Assembly (NCBI RefSeq): GCF_029269265.1
Contig: NZ_JARIXP010000007.1
Span: 62,001-126,000, forward strand
DNA: 64,000 nucleotides
Reading direction: 5' to 3'
DNA from: Rheinheimera sp. 1928-s
Lineage (GTDB): Bacteria > Pseudomonadota > Gammaproteobacteria > Enterobacterales > Alteromonadaceae
Part shown: piece by piece, positions 16,582 to 25,900 of the stretch
How positions within the stretch are numbered: position 1 is the first letter of the stretch
How the letters are laid out: each line of letters opens with the position of its first letter
Notes under the pieces: model-generated
Databases searched by the model: none
What the model saw: only the letters and a program-made list of their open reading frames with translations
Told to the model about the DNA's origin: nothing
Made by a program: the position numbers and the translations under genes

Positions 16582-17913
16582 TTATCTGCGTGAGTGGCGG
16601 GTTAACTTCAGTATAGTTAAATCGTCGGGCAAAGGCTGTGTTGGATCTATGGCTAAAGCCTTTAGCAAAGCGGCGATGTCGGTTTGCTCCGCACTAACCT
16701 GCAATAAATGCTGCAGTTTCTGCTCTGTGTTTTGTTGTGGCAATACATCTAACACACCGTCGGACCACAACACTAAGCTGCTGTTTTCCTGTATCAACAA
16801 GTGTTGGTTCGTGTAATTCGCAAAATCAAACATACCCACTGGGGTACTTTTTAATTCCAGATAGCTGCCATGCTGCTGTTGCACAAGCAAAGGCCAGGGA
16901 AATGCCCCAGCATTGGAATAGGTTATTTCTGCAGTCCGGGTGTCCAGCACCGCATAAAACAGCGCTATGTATTTGCCGATTTTTTCCTTCAGCAGCTCTT
17001 TGTTTAATTCAGCCAATACAGCAGCGGGATCAATAATATGGTCGCAGGTTCCACGCTGATAACGTTCCAGTTTAGCGCTGATAAAACGCTTCAAATACAC
17101 AGTGACAAAGGCGGATGCCACGCCGTGACCTGACACATCGGCAATATAAAACGCCACCTTATGCTCATCGACCGCAAAGTAATCGACAAAATCACCACTC
17201 ATAAATTCAGATGGATACAAGGCATGGCAAAACTGATATTCAGCACAATGGAAACTTGGTGGTGGTAACATTTTAAACTGCACTTGCTTACCGGCTTTTT
17301 CACCCGCCTCCAGCTCTGCCAAAGAGTGCTGTAATTGTTGATTACTGCTCTGCAATTGCTCTGTTCTGGCCTGCACTTGCTGTTCCAGGCTGGCGTTAAG
17401 CTGCGCCAACTGTTCAATCGCCATATAGGCTCTTAACGCAGACACCACACTGGTCGTCAGCCGCTGCACTGTCAGTTCAGTTTTAGAGCGGTAATCATTG
17501 ATATCATAATCCAGCACTATGCGATGCTCGGGCGCCTGGCCCGGCTGACCTGTGCGCAAAATAATACGCACCAGCTGGTTTTGCAGGCTGTCACGAATGT
17601 AGCGCACCAGCACAAGGCCAGCATCGTCAGTTTCCATCACAACATCCAGCAGTATCAGCGCTATGTTGCTGTTAGTCTCCAGAATATGCCGGGCTTCGGC
17701 GGCACTGTAAGCACTGATAAACTGCAGTTTATGTTGCTGAAAACTAAAATCACGTAGCGCCAATAAAGTGATCTGATGTATTTCTGGTTCATCATCGACA
17801 ATAAGCACTGTCCAGCTGAGTCGCTGATCGTCATCCGTTTCAGCATCAACGGCAAACAACAGTTCATCGTCATCAGAGCCTTCAGTTGGCTGGGCATTAA
17901 AGTGTTGTTCCAT
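16582..17913 (-). CDS. Response regulator with PP2C (RsbU/SpoIIE-like) phosphatase output
   Basis: The 443-residue protein has an acidic N-terminal tail, a receiver domain (about 35-165; VLIVDDEPE, phosphoacceptor in LILLDVVME, Lys in YRSKTEL), a coiled coil (about 170-215) and a PP2C/SpoIIE phosphatase domain (about 225-440; FMSGDFVDYFAVD, YIADVSGHGVASAF, LVLWSDGVLD, LPDDLTILKL). Metal-binding aspartates are in place. The receiver segment RTGQPGQAPE also occurs in DUF3369-type regulators. The ATG at 17913 has AAGGAAAG before it. With the adjacent STAS gene it forms a partner-switching module comparable to Pseudomonas HsbR/HsbA. Confidence 0.88.
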   Translation of the reverse strand: MEQHFNAQPTEGSDDDELLFAVDAETDDDQRLSWTVLIVDDEPEIHQITLLALRDFSFQQHKLQFISAYSAAEARHILETNSNIALILLDVVMETDDAGLVLVRYIRDSLQNQLVRIILRTGQPGQAPEHRIVLDYDINDYRSKTELTVQRLTTSVVSALRAYMAIEQLAQLNASLEQQVQARTEQLQSSNQQLQHSLAELEAGEKAGKQVQFKMLPPPSFHCAEYQFCHALYPSEFMSGDFVDYFAVDEHKVAFYIADVSGHGVASAFVTVYLKRFISAKLERYQRGTCDHIIDPAAVLAELNKELLKEKIGKYIALFYAVLDTRTAEITYSNAGAFPWPLLVQQQHGSYLELKSTPVGMFDFANYTNQHLLIQENSSLVLWSDGVLDVLPQQNTEQKLQHLLQVSAEQTDIAALLKALAIDPTQPLPDDLTILKLTRHSRR

Positions 17914-18117
17914 ACAGCTTTCCTTCACATTAATGTCTATTCGCACGAGTTGAAGAAGTGCAGAGGCATAGCTTAACTATAGCTGTCTGTATTCAACCTG
18001 CAGTCTCTGGCTTGCGATCCCTCTTAGAAAAAGCTTTTCTTTCAGTACCGGATCCGGCCAGCTTTTTTTCTGTCGCCAAGGTACACTCTGTTTAGTTTCT
18101 GCTGATGAGTCTTCGCC

Positions 18118-19521
18118 ATGCTGGATCCCTTGGTCTGCCAACAAGCCCGTTTATCGCGTGACAGCCGTTTTGATGGCCTGTTTTTTATTGCGGTAAAAAG
18201 CACTGGTATTTATTGCCGCACTATTTGCCCGGCAAAGTCTCCGGCTGAACATCAGGTGAGTTATTTTTCCTGCGCAGCCGCCGCAGCATCAGCAGGTTAT
18301 CGGCCTTGTTTACGTTGCAGACCCGACAGTGCGCCACAGTCGCCAGCCTGGTTGGGCGTGGAAACCAGTGTCCGGCGTGCTTTAAAGCTGATAGCTGAAG
18401 GAGCTTTGGTGCATGGCGATCAGGCCGCTTTAGCTTCGCGCCTTGGCATCAGCGAACGTTATTTACGTAAGCTGTTTCAGCAGCATTTAGGGGTTGCGCC
18501 CAAACAATATGCTTTGTACCAACAAGTGCTTTTGGCCAAGCAGCTGTTGCATCAAAGCCAATTGCCCGTACATCAGATCGCCGCTTTATCTGGTTTTCAC
18601 AGTATCCGGCGTTTTAACGATGCCTTTAAGCAGCAGTTGCTGTTAAACCCAAGTCAAATTCGCCGTAAAAAAATGACAGGACACTCATCCGTGATTGAAT
18701 TACAACTTAGTTACAGGCCGCCTTTAAACTGGCAAGCTCAGCTGGATTTCTGGCGTCAGCGTACTCTGGATGGCATGGAGTGGGTGAAAGGTGATGCTTA
18801 TGGCAGAACTTTTAGCTGGCCAACCGCAGAAGGACTGGTGCATGGCTGGTTTGAGTTAAGTCCGGTGAAAGAAGGTGTGATGCAGTTAAAACTGCATTGG
18901 CCGAGCCAGCAGGAACTGACCTCAGTGCTGCAACGTATTCGCCAACTGGCCGATTTAGATGCCAATATGCCGCAGATAGAACAACAACTGGCGCCGGTTT
19001 TTGGTGACTTTCTGGAATCAGGCTTACGACTGCCGGGTTTATGGACCCCTTTTGAAGCAGCGGTGCGGGCTATTTTAGGCCAGCAAGTTAGTGTGCAGGG
19101 GGCTCGTACTCAGTTGAATAGGTTACTGACAGAATTAGCGGAACCATTAGCTGATGATCCAGAGAAAAAGCTGTTTCCAACGCCGGAAGCTATACGTCAA
19201 AACGAGCTTTTAATGCTTAAAGTGCCGCAAGCCAGACGCGATACGTTAAAGCAGCTGGCCTCTACTGTGATAGCAGAACCTCAAAGCACGCCGGATGACT
19301 GGTTAAAACTTAAAGGCATAGGGCCCTGGACTGTGGCGTACAGCAAAATGCGTGGCCTTGCCGATCCGGATATCTGGTTAGGTGGTGATTTAGGTGTGCA
19401 AAAAGCCTTAAAACGTCATGGTGATATCACCCCAGAGCAACTGGCCCCCTGGCGCAGTTATGCCACCTTCCAACTGTGGTTTAGCTTATCCCGCCCTGCG
19501 ACTAAGGAGACAACCGAATGA
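18118..19521 (+). CDS. Ada-AlkA fusion: alkylation-sensing regulator and 3-methyladenine DNA glycosylase
   Basis: The 467-residue protein joins three modules. Residues 8-70 are an Ada zinc domain with Cys-X3-Cys (YCRTICP) and Cys-X2-Cys (PCLRC), whose first Cys takes methyl groups from phosphotriesters in Ada. Residues 85-185 are an AraC-type DNA-binding domain. Residues about 190-460 are AlkA: an N-terminal domain and the HhH-GPD glycosylase core (LKGIGPWTVAY, then WLGGDLGVQKA with the catalytic Asp). Such fusions should sense methylation and excise alkylated bases. It is the first gene of an operon whose second gene is ogt, overlapped by four bases. Confidence 0.92.
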   Translation: MLDPLVCQQARLSRDSRFDGLFFIAVKSTGIYCRTICPAKSPAEHQVSYFSCAAAAASAGYRPCLRCRPDSAPQSPAWLGVETSVRRALKLIAEGALVHGDQAALASRLGISERYLRKLFQQHLGVAPKQYALYQQVLLAKQLLHQSQLPVHQIAALSGFHSIRRFNDAFKQQLLLNPSQIRRKKMTGHSSVIELQLSYRPPLNWQAQLDFWRQRTLDGMEWVKGDAYGRTFSWPTAEGLVHGWFELSPVKEGVMQLKLHWPSQQELTSVLQRIRQLADLDANMPQIEQQLAPVFGDFLESGLRLPGLWTPFEAAVRAILGQQVSVQGARTQLNRLLTELAEPLADDPEKKLFPTPEAIRQNELLMLKVPQARRDTLKQLASTVIAEPQSTPDDWLKLKGIGPWTVAYSKMRGLADPDIWLGGDLGVQKALKRHGDITPEQLAPWRSYATFQLWFSLSRPATKETTE

Positions 19522-20009
19522 AACAACTGCAATTTGTCACCCCTTTAGGACCTTTGGTTGTCACTGCCAATACCAAGGGAATTGAGTCTATTTTATTTCG
19601 CGATACTACAGAGGCACCGGATCACAGCAACGATATGTTATTGCAGGACTGCAAAGCTCAGTTTGATGCGTATTTTAAAGGCACCTTGCAGCAATTTGAT
19701 TTGCCCTTAGCCGCCATTGGCACTGAATTTCAACAAGCAGTCTGGCAGCAGCTGAGTCAAATCCCTTTTGCACAGCTTCGCAGCTACAGCGATATTGCCC
19801 ATGCACTGAATAACCCAAAAGCAGTAAGGGCCGTAGGTGCAGCCAATGGCCGTAACCCTCTGACCATTATTGTGCCCTGCCACAGAGTGATAGGAGCCAA
19901 TGGCACCTTAACCGGCTACGCTGGCGGCTTAGAGCGCAAAGACTGGCTATTGAAACATGAACAAAACACTGCGCAGGCCTTGGGCTTGTTTCAACTAGAG
20001 GGCAATTGA
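19518..20009 (+). CDS. ogt: Methylated-DNA-protein-cysteine methyltransferase
   Basis: The 163-residue protein carries the active-site motif IIVPCHRVIG, whose Cys accepts the alkyl group from O6-alkylguanine, plus the Arg-finger region RAVGAANGRNP and the C-terminal YAGGLERKDWLLKHE. Length matches Ogt/MGMT rather than full Ada. Its ATG overlaps the stop of the Ada-AlkA gene (ATGA), so both arms of alkylation repair are translated together. The pair reconstitutes the Ada, AlkA and Ogt functions of the adaptive response. Confidence 0.92.
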   Translation: MKQLQFVTPLGPLVVTANTKGIESILFRDTTEAPDHSNDMLLQDCKAQFDAYFKGTLQQFDLPLAAIGTEFQQAVWQQLSQIPFAQLRSYSDIAHALNNPKAVRAVGAANGRNPLTIIVPCHRVIGANGTLTGYAGGLERKDWLLKHEQNTAQALGLFQLEGN

Positions 20010-20114
20010 ACGTTCAAATTTTTAGAACACTCAAAGCAAAACTATCCGCTATTGCTTCGATTAAAGAGCTGTTTTAATAGACCTATCAACAACCACTGAA
20101 TAGGTGAAGTGAAC

Positions 20115-20999
20115 ATGACAGCCCGTACTTTAAAACAATTGATCCCTGCCATGCTGGCCTCTGATGGCGCTGGCGTAAAAATTAAACGTAGTCTGGGCCA
20201 AAGTCAGGCTGTGCGACTGGACCCGTTTTTAATGCTGGACGCTTTTGGCTCAGACCAGGCCGATGACTACATTGCTGGTTTCCCGGCGCATCCACACCGT
20301 GGTTTTGAAACCGTCACTTATATGCTCGATGGTCATATGTTGCACGAAGATCACCTTGGCAATCAGGGCCATTTAACCAGTGGTGGCGTACAGTGGATGA
20401 CGGCAGGCCGTGGCATTATTCACTCAGAAATGCCGCAGCAGGAATCTGGTCTGATGCGTGGTTTTCAGCTGTGGATTAATTTACCCGCCGCAGAAAAAAT
20501 GAAAGAAGCCGCTTATGTCGATATTCCGGCCTCCGACATTCCGCTGGTAAATTTAACGGCGCAAAGTTTTGTCAAAGTCATAGCTGGCGAAACAGAGCTG
20601 AATGGCAACATTGTTCGTGGTCCTATTTTTGGCTTATCGACTGAACCTTTGTACCTGGATGTGCAGTTAGAAGCAGGTCAAAGCCTGACTTTTCCAGTCA
20701 CGGCTGGTCATAACGCTTATGTTTATCCTTTTGAAGGCGAGGTGTTTGTTGAAGGCTTAAAAGTGGCCAATCATCATGGTGCTGTGCTGACCGATGGCGA
20801 CAAGGTTACGGTATCTGCAAAAGATAAAGCGCGTTTTATCCTGTTAGCAGCCAAGCCAATAAAAGAGCCGGTAGTGCAATACGGTCCCTTTGTGATGAAC
20901 AAGCCAGAGGAAATTGAGCAAGCCATTCGTGATTATCAGGCAGGAACCCTGACCAATAATCAGCAAGCCAAAACCATAGCTATCCATAAATCAATGTAA
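20115..20999 (+). CDS. Pirin-family protein
   Basis: The 294-residue bicupin has the pirin N-terminal metal site: HPHRGFETV, HEDHLGNQG and IIHSEMP, giving the His residues and Glu that bind iron. The second cupin is at about 175-270 (LYLDVQLEAG, VYPFEGEVFV). Bacterial pirins include quercetinases and redox-sensing proteins; which applies here is unknown. A GTG at 20109 is in frame, but the ATG at 20115 has AGGTGA at better spacing. A strong terminator follows. Confidence 0.9.
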   Translation: MTARTLKQLIPAMLASDGAGVKIKRSLGQSQAVRLDPFLMLDAFGSDQADDYIAGFPAHPHRGFETVTYMLDGHMLHEDHLGNQGHLTSGGVQWMTAGRGIIHSEMPQQESGLMRGFQLWINLPAAEKMKEAAYVDIPASDIPLVNLTAQSFVKVIAGETELNGNIVRGPIFGLSTEPLYLDVQLEAGQSLTFPVTAGHNAYVYPFEGEVFVEGLKVANHHGAVLTDGDKVTVSAKDKARFILLAAKPIKEPVVQYGPFVMNKPEEIEQAIRDYQAGTLTNNQQAKTIAIHKSM

Positions 21000-21053
21000 T
21001 GATGTAGGGGCGGCGGTTTATCCCCGCCCGCCTATTGTTCGGGTGTAATTAAT

Positions 21054-21086
21054 AAAGGGCAGATGTTATCATCTGCCCTTTCTTTT
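21054..21086 (+). terminator. Rho-independent terminator after the pirin gene
   Basis: AAAGGGCAGATG (21054-21065) and CATCTGCCCTTT (21070-21081) form a perfect 12-bp stem with a TTAT loop, followed by CTTTT. The mtnN ribosome binding site lies just beyond. Confidence 0.8.
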
Positions 21087-21101
21087 AGAGGGGATCGGCA
21101 G

Positions 21102-21815
21102 ATGCAACTTGTGGGTATTATCGGCGCTATGGAGCCGGAGATTGCAATTTTAAAAGCTCAGTTAAGCGATATGACCAGTGTCAAACTGGCCGACTATGAA
21201 TTTTATCGGGGTCGTCTGGCCGACACTGAAGTCGTTTTAGTGCAATCAGGCATAGGTAAAGTAGCTTCTGCAGTCGCCACCACTTTAATGATTAGCCAGT
21301 TCAAACCGGACTGCGTGATCAATACAGGTTCAGCCGGTGGTTTTGACCCGGAATTGAATGTAGGTGATGTGGTGATATCTTCTGAAGTGCGCCATCACGA
21401 TGTAGATGTCACAGCTTTTGGTTATGAAATGGGTCAGGTGCCACGTATGCCAGCAGCTTTTACCGCCCATCCGGCTTTGATTAGCGCAGCTGAGCAAAGC
21501 ATCACTACCTTAGGTTTTTGCAAAACTAAAAAAGGCTTAATCACCACAGGTGATGTGTTTATGTGCCAGCCTGAGCGTATTGCTCAAACCCGTGCACAAT
21601 TCCCAACCATGCTCGCTGTAGAAATGGAAGGAGCAGCCATAGCTCAGGCTTGTTATCAGCTCAAGACTCCATTTGTGGTGATCCGCAGCTTAAGTGATAT
21701 TGCAGGCAAAGAGTCCCCTACTTCTTTTGAAGCTTATTTAGAAATCGCCTCTAAAAACAGTTCTGCCATGGTGCTGGAACTGCTGAAAAACCTGAAAAAG
21801 GTTCAGTTAAGCTAA
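21102..21815 (+). CDS. mtnN: 5-prime-methylthioadenosine/S-adenosylhomocysteine nucleosidase
   Basis: The 237-residue enzyme cleaves methylthioadenosine and S-adenosylhomocysteine to adenine and the ribosyl product, in methionine salvage and in the path to autoinducer-2. Family motifs are clear: GIIGAMEPE at the start with the catalytic Glu, NTGSAGGF, AVEMEGAAIAQ, and RSLSDIAGKESP with the catalytic Asp. The open frame begins at 21063, inside the upstream terminator; the ATG at 21102 has GAGGGG before it and matches the family start. The CobD-like gene starts directly after the stop codon. Confidence 0.95.
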   Translation: MQLVGIIGAMEPEIAILKAQLSDMTSVKLADYEFYRGRLADTEVVLVQSGIGKVASAVATTLMISQFKPDCVINTGSAGGFDPELNVGDVVISSEVRHHDVDVTAFGYEMGQVPRMPAAFTAHPALISAAEQSITTLGFCKTKKGLITTGDVFMCQPERIAQTRAQFPTMLAVEMEGAAIAQACYQLKTPFVVIRSLSDIAGKESPTSFEAYLEIASKNSSAMVLELLKNLKKVQLS

Positions 21816-22775
21816 ATGCCGTATTGGCTGGACGATCTTTCGGCTTATCCACTGGTACTGCTAAGCATTTGGTTGCTTGGCAGCCAGTTATTATTGCCGC
21901 AGGATTATCAGCCTTTAACCTTTTTCCGCATTTTTGCCAAACAACTGGCCGCAAAAGTTCATCCTGATCCAAACCGGGCAACCAGTCAGCAGCTGATATC
22001 CGGCAGTTTAGCTTTAGCTTTAGTGATCTTGCCTACGCTCGGTTTGCTTGCGCCTTTGTACTGGTTATCCGATTGGCCTTTGGTGCTGGATGGGCTGTTG
22101 CTGTATTTTTGTCTGGATTTTGTTTACTACCGCAAACAAAGTCACAAAATAGCCCTAGCAGTCAGTCAGCAACAAAACAGCAGAGCCAAAGATCTGTTAC
22201 AACCTCTGGTATTACGCCAGACTCAAGGTTTAAGCAGCACAGGCTTATGTAAAGCCACGATCGAAATGCTATGGCTTCGTACTGCTAAACAATGGATAGG
22301 AGTCAGTTTCTGGTTTTTAATTGGCGGTGGTTTAGCCGCAGTGGCTTATCGTTTATTGCTTTTATGTAATCAACAGTGGAACGATAAATACAGTAACTTC
22401 CGCTATTTTGGCCGCCCCGCTTCTTTGTTAACTCAATGGGCCAGCTTTCCTGCCATTCTGATCACGGCCTTGCTGTTGGCCATGTTGACCGATATTACAG
22501 GTGCATTCCGGCACTGGCGTGAAGCTTCACGTTTGAAGTTGTGTTTGCCACATCTGCTTATTCTGGGTGCTTTGGCTTCAGCTTTGCGTGTCAATCTGGC
22601 TGGCCCCGTCATGTACCAACAACAGAAAAATCAGCGACAACGACTTGGCGCAGCCCATTTACCTCAGGTCAGTGATTTGCTTGGTTCTGTTAAACTAAAC
22701 CGGCAATTTCAGCTGTATTCGGCTCTTTTTGTATTTATTTTCAGTCTGTTACAAGTCCTGTGGTTTATCTATTAA
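21816..22775 (+). CDS. CobD/CbiB-like membrane protein lacking the usual ENTSDG motif
   Basis: The 319-residue protein has about four to five membrane helices and the overall plan of CobD/CbiB, the adenosylcobinamide-phosphate synthase. In authentic enzymes a conserved Glu-Asn-Thr-Ser-Asp-Gly segment follows the LARSAIESL-like helix; here the region reads ATIEMLWLRTAKQWIGVSFW, so the motif is lost. No other cobalamin gene is nearby. The gene starts at the base after the mtnN stop and is probably coupled to it; this mtnN partnership is common in Vibrio and Shewanella relatives. I infer a related but different function. Confidence 0.7.
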   Translation: MPYWLDDLSAYPLVLLSIWLLGSQLLLPQDYQPLTFFRIFAKQLAAKVHPDPNRATSQQLISGSLALALVILPTLGLLAPLYWLSDWPLVLDGLLLYFCLDFVYYRKQSHKIALAVSQQQNSRAKDLLQPLVLRQTQGLSSTGLCKATIEMLWLRTAKQWIGVSFWFLIGGGLAAVAYRLLLLCNQQWNDKYSNFRYFGRPASLLTQWASFPAILITALLLAMLTDITGAFRHWREASRLKLCLPHLLILGALASALRVNLAGPVMYQQQKNQRQRLGAAHLPQVSDLLGSVKLNRQFQLYSALFVFIFSLLQVLWFIY

Positions 22776-22907
22776 CAAGCTGGCTGTTTTTGTAAATTTC
22801 TTTAGAACTATGCTGGACTTTATAACGCCATTCACTGTATTTTCTTAGGCTTCTTGCGGCAGATTGACACCTATAAAAATAATAACCAGACCTGTAGAGG
22901 AATCGTT

Positions 22908-25900
22908 TTGCCTGTTTTCGCCCTGTTGCGCTATGTTTGCGGCCTGTTGCTGCTCTGTTGCTTTTGCAAATCTGCAATGGCTGCACCGCTATTGCAGCCA
23001 TTAACACCGGATCAAAACTTATCTCAGGGTTCAGTCAACGATTTGTTACTCGACCGTCAGGGCTTTTTATGGGTTGCCACTGATGCGGGTTTAAACCGCT
23101 ACGATGGCTATAAAAACCTGTTGATTGGTGCTGACTCCCCTCAATTACAAAGCCTGGCTTTTACTCAATTATTGTTAGATTCAAAACAAAGATTGTGGGC
23201 TTTAGCGCCACGTTCTGGCTTATATGTTTTTGATCCACTCAAAGCAGAGTTGTTTTTACATGCGTCCTTGCCCGGCACCGCGACACTGCAAAATCGGTTT
23301 GTCAATTTGATCCAGTCAGACGACGAACACTTACTGCTCAGTACCAGAACAGAGCTATACAGCTATCACACAGACAAAAGCCAACTGACTGTTTTAGCCA
23401 GACTGGCCGATATAGAGTTAGCCACTGCCAATATCCGCGTGCTGTTACAATCCCCGGAGTGGATACTGCTGGGTACCAGTCATGGCTTAGTGTTGTATGA
23501 CAAACCCACCAAACAACTGAAGCTGGTGCCTCATTTACCCCCAGGCCAGTCGTTGGACTATCAACGTCATGTCAAAGCTTTACAAATTCAGGATCAGCAT
23601 CTGCTGATAGGTACTGTCGAAGGCTTGTATCAACTGGAACTATCGGCAATTAAGCAGTTTTTAAAAACAGGGCAAACTCCAGCGAGCAAAGAGCTGATTG
23701 CCGGGCCTAATGTCTGGCAAATTAAGATCCAGTCTGATCATTTATTAGTGGCTACAGAGCGTGGTTTGTTGCGTTATACACCAGAGCAAAACAGCACAGA
23801 ACTGCTACTCAAATTCAGCGACAGCAATTTTAATTTATCCGACGACAATATAGTGGCTTTACAAGAGGATGGTCAGGGTGGTTTTTGGCTTGGCAGTCGT
23901 TTTGAAGGTGCTTATTATTGGCACCCCCGCAGTAAAGCAATTCGCAGCTTTACGCAAACAGGACCTGATGCTTTAAGCAACGACAAAATTACGTCCATTG
24001 TTGAAAAAAACACAGAAGAGCTGTGGCTTGGCAGCCGCAATGGCCTGAACTTATTAAATCTGGAAACTCAGCAAGCTCAGCACTTTCTGGTCAACCCGGA
24101 TCCAAAAGCCATTTGGCATACCAGCACCATTATGAATTTGTCGATGGATACAGCTGGCGATTTATGGTTTGTATCCTCCAGTGGTCTGAACTACTTTTCC
24201 AGTCAAAACAAAGAGCTGCAACCAGCCCCTGTCGCAGAGCCGGAGCAACTGGCTGTGCTGCAAAACGCGCGGCCAGGCAGTTGGCTTAATCAGCAACAGC
24301 CTTTTTACCTGCTGACCAGAGACAGTTTTTATCTGTACCAGGCTAAAACAGGCCAGATTGAAGAACTAACGGCATTAAACCAAAAGTTGCCAGCCAACGG
24401 GGTGCGGTCTGTTTTGGGTAAATGGCCTGGTCAGCCAGACTGGCTGGTGCTGTCTGCTTATGAAAAACTCTGGTTATACAATGAAAAAACAACAGAGTTA
24501 AAGCTGTTGTACCAGGCTGAAGCAAGTCCGGCTTTTAGTATGCGTTTTGCCGATCAGATGGCTTTGGATAAAAACAATACCTTATGGTTCAGTGCGGCAG
24601 ATATAGGCTTGTTGGCTTTTGATGCCAACACTATGCAGCTGAAACATCATTTTCATAGTAAAAATAAACTGAACACTAATGTGGTTTATGCAGTGAACCG
24701 CGATCAACTGGGGCATATCTGGTTCTCCAGTTTGCATGGTGTATCTTCGTTAAATGTCGATACCCTGCATATAGAGCAATTCAGCAAAAAAGATGGTTTA
24801 TCCAGCAATGAATTTATCGTCCAAAGCAGTAAAACCTTAAGTAATGGCGAGATGGTGTTTGGCTCCATTCGGGGCATCAACTTACTGTCGCCTGTTGCGC
24901 TGATAGAGCCCAGACGTAAGCCCCGTATTGTTATTACTCAACTGGATTTATTGTCTTCACCTATAGAAAGCCCGCTGACTGATTTATCAGGTCAATTCTT
25001 TAGTTTGCCTTATGACAGTCAGGGCTTAACTATCAGTTACTCCAGCCTGAACTTCCGGGATAGCGGTAAAATGCGTTACCGTTATTGGCTGGACGGCCCA
25101 CAGCGTTTAGTTTTTCCTGAGCAAAGCTCCAGTTCTGTGATGTTCCCTCAGCTGACTCCGGGCGATTATCAGTTTAACGTGGTGGCAGTGTCGCCAGTGA
25201 CAGGCCTTGAAAGCGAAGTGGCCTCTGTGCGCTTAAGAGTTGAACCTGCCCCCTGGTTGAGTTACTGGGCCTATATGGCTTATGCTTCTGTCACCCTGAT
25301 TGTGATGTTGTTTTACCTGCGAACCCGGCAAAAACAGCAACGTATGCTCAAAGTAGCTCATGCCAAAGTAACAGCCAGTGAGCAGCGCTTAAAACAAGCA
25401 CTGGATTCCATCGACAGTGGCGCCTGGGAATGGCATGCCCGCAAAAACATTATGTTTGCGTCCCGTATTTACAGCATGCTGGGGTACCAGGAAGCGCTCA
25501 ATCCGCTGGCGATGAGCCAGCATTTGTCTTTATTGCATCCGGAAGATAAAGACGCTTATCAGCAAGCCTGGCTAAAACTGATGCAAACACCGGATAAAAC
25601 CTTTGATCACACCTACCGTATGCAACATAAAAATGGCAAATGGCTGTGGTTCCGTGACATAGGTAAAGTAGCTGAAGTAGATGACGAAGGCCAACCAGAG
25701 CGCGTCATTGGCACCTTCAGCAATATTACCGAAACCAGAGCGAACCAGGAAAAAGCCAGGCTTTTTGGTGAAGCTTTCCAGCAAACCCGTGATTGGGTGG
25801 TGATTTTAGATGCCAGTCAAAGAGTGATTGCAGCCAACCAGTCTTTTGCCGATGTGTTTGGTTCTGTCGACCAGTATCTGGTTAGCCCAAAAACTCACCA

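Noticed and set aside
17914..18117. CCGGATCCGG palindrome and T-run near 18050-18070 as a terminator
   Set aside because: It lies in a divergent promoter region with no gene ending nearby on either strand.
21816..22775. Annotation as functional cobD/cbiB
   Set aside because: The motif typical of the enzyme is missing and no other cobalamin genes are near, so no gene symbol is given.
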